From Beijerinckiaceae bacterium (GTDB lineage: Bacteria > Pseudomonadota > Alphaproteobacteria > Rhizobiales > Beijerinckiaceae), in NCBI GenBank assembly GCA_027532775.1, contig JAPZTO010000001.1, positions 682,001 through 746,000 on the forward strand: a DNA stretch of 64,000 nt. Reading direction: 5' to 3'. Shown one piece after another: positions 60,951 through 64,000 of this stretch. The notes beneath the pieces were generated by a model that worked only from the letters and a program-made list of their open reading frames with translations, did not search any database and was not told where the DNA came from. The stretch's first letter is position 1, and every line of letters begins with the position of its first letter. The position numbers were made by a program, and so were the translations under genes.

Positions 60951-62312
60951 TCATTCAGCCGCGGCTGCCCAGAACGATCCTTCGCCCCGGGCGTTGACCA
61001 GTGGAGCCTGGAACGTGCCGGCAGGCCGGATCACCTCGGCAGCGCCGTTCTCGACCAGCACCTCCGCCGGCATCGGATGCGAGAGAAACCCGACCGGGCT
61101 GGCCGAGAGGCCATAGGCGCCCGACTGGAGAATCGCCACGAGATCGCCCGCCGCGAGTTCCGGCAGGGCTGTCTGGCGGCCGAGCGTATCCAGCGGGGTG
61201 CAGAGCGGCCCGACCAGATGCGTGTCGGCAAGCAGCGGCGCCGCCAGCCTGTCCGGCGCGACAATCGGATAATCCCGTTTGATCACCTGGCCAAGATTGC
61301 CGGATGCGGCGAGGTGGTGATGCATGCCGCCATCGCTGATCAGGAAGCGATGCCCGCGCGATTGCTTGACGGCCCGGAGGGCGCCGACATACAGCCCGGC
61401 GGGACCGGCCAGCCAACGCCCGGGCTCGACCAGCAGCCGGGCCTCGCGCAGGCGCGGGTGAGCCTCCAGAGTGGCGCGCAAAGCCGGCAGGCCGGCGCGG
61501 ATCGCGGCGAGATCCAGCGTGGCATCCCCCGCATGATAGGGAATGCCGAGGCCGCCGCCGAGGTCGATCGAGGTCAGGGCATGGCCGGCCAACCCGGCAA
61601 GCCGGCTCGCCAGTTCCAGCCCGTAACGCCACTGATCCAGCAGGACGCCTGCATCGAGGATCTGCGTTCCGGCAAAGAGATGGATGCCGGTGAGTTTCAG
61701 TGCCGGCTGTTGCTTGAGAGCGGCGACGGCCTCGGCCATCTGCTCCTCGTCGATCCCGAAGGCGGAGGGCTTGCCGCCCATGCGCATCGCCCCGCCCTGC
61801 GCCTGCGCGCCGGGATTGATACGGAGCGAGACGGGCTGGATACGCCCGAGCGCAGCGGCCCGTGCGCCGACAAGGGCAATATCGTCGAAGCCTTCGAGAT
61901 GCACTTCACCGATGCCGGCGGCGAGGACGAGATCGACCTCCTCGCGCCCCTTGCCCGGCCCGGCGAAGAGGACATGCTCCGGGGCACAGCCGGCCTGACG
62001 CACCAGCAGGAATTCGGCACCGGACGCGATTTCGAGACCGGCCCCTTCCTCGACGAGGACGCGGGCAATGCCCGGATTCGGGTTGGCCTTGATCGAGAAA
62101 TAGACCGAGGCAAAGCCTTCGAGCGTGGCGGCAAGCGCCCGGTAGCGGCGGCGGAGAATGGCCGCGTCATAGAGATAGAGGGGCGAGCCATAGCGCGCGA
62201 CGAGGCTCCGGACCGGCAGACCCCCGATCTCGAGCCCGTCAGTTCCCGCCCTGAAATTCTCGGCGATCAGCGCCGCCGCGAGGGGCGGGACCGTGAGAGG
62301 AAGATCGCTCAT
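60951..62312 (-). CDS. PLP-dependent decarboxylase, exosortase-associated type (fold III)
   Basis: 453 residues, ATG 62312 overlapping the ligase stop (ATGA). Alanine racemase/LysA fold: PLP-lysine in YFSIKANPNPG (Lys75), DLGGGLGIPY, LVEPGRWLAG (EPGR phosphate contact), GPLCTPLDTLGR and QSGAYGLSAS at the active site. Together with the ACP and AMP ligase it matches the exosortase-A-system-associated group rather than biosynthetic LysA. The related butirosin enzyme BtrK decarboxylates an aminoacyl group while it is held on an ACP, a possible reaction here. No lys gene context is seen. Confidence 0.88.
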   Translation of the reverse strand: MSDLPLTVPPLAAALIAENFRAGTDGLEIGGLPVRSLVARYGSPLYLYDAAILRRRYRALAATLEGFASVYFSIKANPNPGIARVLVEEGAGLEIASGAEFLLVRQAGCAPEHVLFAGPGKGREEVDLVLAAGIGEVHLEGFDDIALVGARAAALGRIQPVSLRINPGAQAQGGAMRMGGKPSAFGIDEEQMAEAVAALKQQPALKLTGIHLFAGTQILDAGVLLDQWRYGLELASRLAGLAGHALTSIDLGGGLGIPYHAGDATLDLAAIRAGLPALRATLEAHPRLREARLLVEPGRWLAGPAGLYVGALRAVKQSRGHRFLISDGGMHHHLAASGNLGQVIKRDYPIVAPDRLAAPLLADTHLVGPLCTPLDTLGRQTALPELAAGDLVAILQSGAYGLSASPVGFLSHPMPAEVLVENGAAEVIRPAGTFQAPLVNARGEGSFWAAAAE

Positions 62313-63823
62313 GCCGCACGCTCCGCAACCAGCCGCTTGTAATCGACCTTGCCGTTCGGCGTGACCGGCAATTCGGGGACAAGCTCGATCCGCGCCGGAA
62401 CCATATGCGGCGGCAGCCGCTCGGCGAGCTGCTTCAGCACCGAATCGGTATCGACCCCGTCCTGCTGGCCGACAGCGACAGCATGCAGGCGCTGGCCGAG
62501 CCATTCATCCGGCACGCCGATCGCCGCCACCTGCCGGAACGCGCCCGAAAGCATCAGCGCATCCTCGACCTCGGTCGGGCTGATCCGGTATCCGGCGGAT
62601 TTGATCATCGCGTCCTGCCGGCCGACGAAATAGAGAAACCCGTCCTCGTCTTCATAGACAAGGTCGCCGGACCAGCAGACGATCTCGCCGCCTTCGACGG
62701 GCTCGCGCAGCGGGTTCGCCCGGAGCACGCGCGCGGTCTCTTCCGGGCGCCGCCAGTAGCCGAGCGAAACGGTGGGACCGCGATGGACCAGGATGCCCGG
62801 TTCGCCGGGCCGGGCGCGACGGCCGTCCGCCGTGAGCGGGAAAACCTCGCATTCGGGGATGGCCCGCCCGATCGAAGTCGGCCGGCGATCCACCTCGGAG
62901 GGCGGCAGATAGGTCGAGCGGAAGGCTTCCGTCAGCCCGTACATCAGGAAGATGTGCGTTTCCGGGAGAATTTCCCGAAGGCGGCGCACTGTCGCTTCCG
63001 GCACGGCACCGCCGGAATTCGTGATGTAGCGCAGATGCGGCAGGCTGGTCCGGGCGAGGCTCGGCGCGGCCTTGGTCAGGATTGCCCAGATCGTGGGAAC
63101 GCCCGCTAGACCGGTAATCTCGTGCCGGGCCAGTTCGCGGACGATCTGATCGCCCATCTGGAAGGTGAAGAGCACGATCGTGGCACCCTGCTCCACCACG
63201 GTAAGCAGCTGGTTCAGGCCGTAATCGAAGCTGAAAGGCAGGATCGAGAGGATCCGGTCCTCCGCGGTGATCGACAGGTAGGTCCGCACGATCCGGGTGC
63301 CGGCAATCAGGTTGGAATGACTCAGCATGACGCCCTTGGGGGCGCCGGTCGAACCGGACGTGTAGAGAATGGCGGCAAGATCCTGTCCGATATTGCGGGC
63401 GGCCGGCAGCGGTTCGGGCTCGGGCGCTTCGGCGGCAGGATCAAGCACCGCGAGATCCGGGATGTTCTCGAAGGCCTCGGCCAAAGTCTCGCGCTGCTTC
63501 GAGCCGGTGATCAGCACCCGCGCACCGCTATCGACCAGAATATGCCGGATCTGCTGCGGCTTGAGCACCGGGTTGATCGGGACGAAAACCGTGTCGGCGC
63601 GGCTTGCGGCAAAGATGGCCGCACATTCCTCCAGGCATTTCGGCAGCAGGATCGCCACGCGATCCCCACGTTCGACCCCCGCCGCTCGGATCGCCGCGGC
63701 GAGCCGCTCGACCTCGGCGGCAAACTGCCGGAACGACCAGTGACGGCCGCCATCAATGATGGCCGGGCGCCCGGCATCGGGCTTCGGCAGATCCAGAAGC
63801 TGGTGCAGGAGGACTGCGCTCAT
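62309..63823 (-). CDS. AMP-dependent acyl/aminoacyl ligase, exosortase-associated type
   Basis: 504 residues, start 63823. Adenylate-forming superfamily: P-loop ILYTSGSTGAPKGVMLSH, LMYGLTEAFRSTYLPP, WSGDLVYEDEDGFLYFVGRQ with the hinge DAMIKSAGYRISPTEVE, and C-terminal lysine in PNGKVDYKRL. Between the ACP and decarboxylase genes (six bases after the former, ATGA overlap with the latter), it probably loads a carboxylic or amino acid onto the ACP, as in exosortase-associated clusters. The substrate cannot be read from the sequence. Confidence 0.9.
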   Translation of the reverse strand: MSAVLLHQLLDLPKPDAGRPAIIDGGRHWSFRQFAAEVERLAAAIRAAGVERGDRVAILLPKCLEECAAIFAASRADTVFVPINPVLKPQQIRHILVDSGARVLITGSKQRETLAEAFENIPDLAVLDPAAEAPEPEPLPAARNIGQDLAAILYTSGSTGAPKGVMLSHSNLIAGTRIVRTYLSITAEDRILSILPFSFDYGLNQLLTVVEQGATIVLFTFQMGDQIVRELARHEITGLAGVPTIWAILTKAAPSLARTSLPHLRYITNSGGAVPEATVRRLREILPETHIFLMYGLTEAFRSTYLPPSEVDRRPTSIGRAIPECEVFPLTADGRRARPGEPGILVHRGPTVSLGYWRRPEETARVLRANPLREPVEGGEIVCWSGDLVYEDEDGFLYFVGRQDAMIKSAGYRISPTEVEDALMLSGAFRQVAAIGVPDEWLGQRLHAVAVGQQDGVDTDSVLKQLAERLPPHMVPARIELVPELPVTPNGKVDYKRLVAERAA

Positions 63824-63829
63824 GGCCGA

Positions 63830-64000
63830 TCAGCCCTTCCGCCGGCGGATGAACGCCATGAGCGCACCGACCGTCTCGAAATTGTCGAGGGTGAAATCGT
63901 CATCCGCGATCTCGATGCCCAGTTCCTCGCCAAGGAAGGACATCAGCTGCAGGATGCCGAGGGAATCGAGGATGCCGGAGGAGAGAAGGGGCGTTTCATC
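63830..64000 (-). CDS. Acyl carrier protein, 5' end beyond window
   Basis: The last 56 codons of a leftward gene that enters from beyond base 64000. They read SSGILDSLGILQLMSFL, with the phosphopantetheine serine in the DSLG motif, followed by IEIADDDFTLDNFETVGAL and end FIRRRKG. First visible gene of the ACP-ligase-decarboxylase set. Confidence 0.92.
   Translation of the reverse strand, partial: DETPLLSSGILDSLGILQLMSFLGEELGIEIADDDFTLDNFETVGALMAFIRRRKG

Noticed and set aside
60951-62312. Diaminopimelate decarboxylase LysA
   Set aside because: The fold is shared, but there is no lysine context and gene order with ACP and AMP ligase fits the exosortase-associated group.
62309-63823. Second feruloyl-CoA-synthase-like ligase for aromatic acids
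   Set aside because: Lacks the DWLPWHHTFGG marker and lies between an ACP and a PLP decarboxylase, so a carrier-protein ligase is the better reading.

Overview
GC-rich (roughly two thirds G+C), densely coded chromosomal segment, almost certainly from an alphaproteobacterium and probably from the Hyphomicrobiales. The reasons are the rpmH-rnpA-yidC order at the left edge, the wealth of TRAP and ABC uptake systems with dedicated LysR, MarR and GntR regulators, and a hairpin-rich intergenic element at about 44.06-44.20 kb of the kind common in that order. No insertion sequence, prophage, integrase or CRISPR array was seen. Genus and species cannot be fixed from the sequence alone.

Layout. 1-6.1 kb: housekeeping block (hexapeptide acetyltransferase, yidC, rnpA, rpmH), a degenerate flavoprotein, an orphan sensor kinase and tRNA-Arg(ACG). 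6.2-14.2 kb: hydroxycinnamate (ferulate/p-coumarate) catabolism. Acyl-CoA dehydrogenase, SDR dehydrogenase, amidohydrolase-2, feruloyl-CoA synthase and crotonase genes run leftward; a MarR regulator and a TRAP binding protein run rightward. Two matching 19-bp dyads lie in the two control regions. 14.4-17.9 kb: a secreted SGNH esterase, an acetamidase/formamidase and a LOG-family protein.

17.9-30.3 kb: a LysR regulator diverges from a ten-gene rightward operon. It holds two paralogous NitT/TauT binding proteins, one ABC ATPase and permease, an SDR, two dihydroorotase/allantoinase-like cyclic amidohydrolases, two TRZ/ATZ-type amidohydrolases and an ornithine-cyclodeaminase-like protein. This looks like uptake and stepwise hydrolysis of an unidentified nitrogen-rich (cyclic amide or heterocyclic) compound and is the best candidate for undescribed metabolism here. 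30.3-34.0 kb: a complete TAXI-type TRAP importer with its DUF1850 partner. 34.2-37.5 kb: a TlpA-like thioredoxin, an SDR, a LysR and a GntR regulator.

37.7-44.0 kb: a sugar-type ABC importer followed by two beta-hydroxyacid dehydrogenases. 44.2-49.8 kb: a DctPQM TRAP importer with a DHDPS-like enzyme and a ketoglutarate-semialdehyde-type dehydrogenase, a pair that feeds 2-oxoglutarate in hydroxyproline or sugar-acid catabolism. 49.9-55.9 kb: trmO, an exonuclease-CBS-DUF294 fusion, a periplasmic histidine-phosphatase-fold protein, an FGE-fold protein without the catalytic cysteines, a DUF3429 membrane protein, a ferredoxin-NADP reductase and a DCC-family thiol protein. 56.0-64.0 kb: polysaccharide assembly (Wzc-like protein with a decayed kinase domain, polymerase-like protein, flippase). 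Facing it is an acyl carrier protein/AMP-ligase/PLP-decarboxylase trio of the exosortase-associated type, truncated by the window end.
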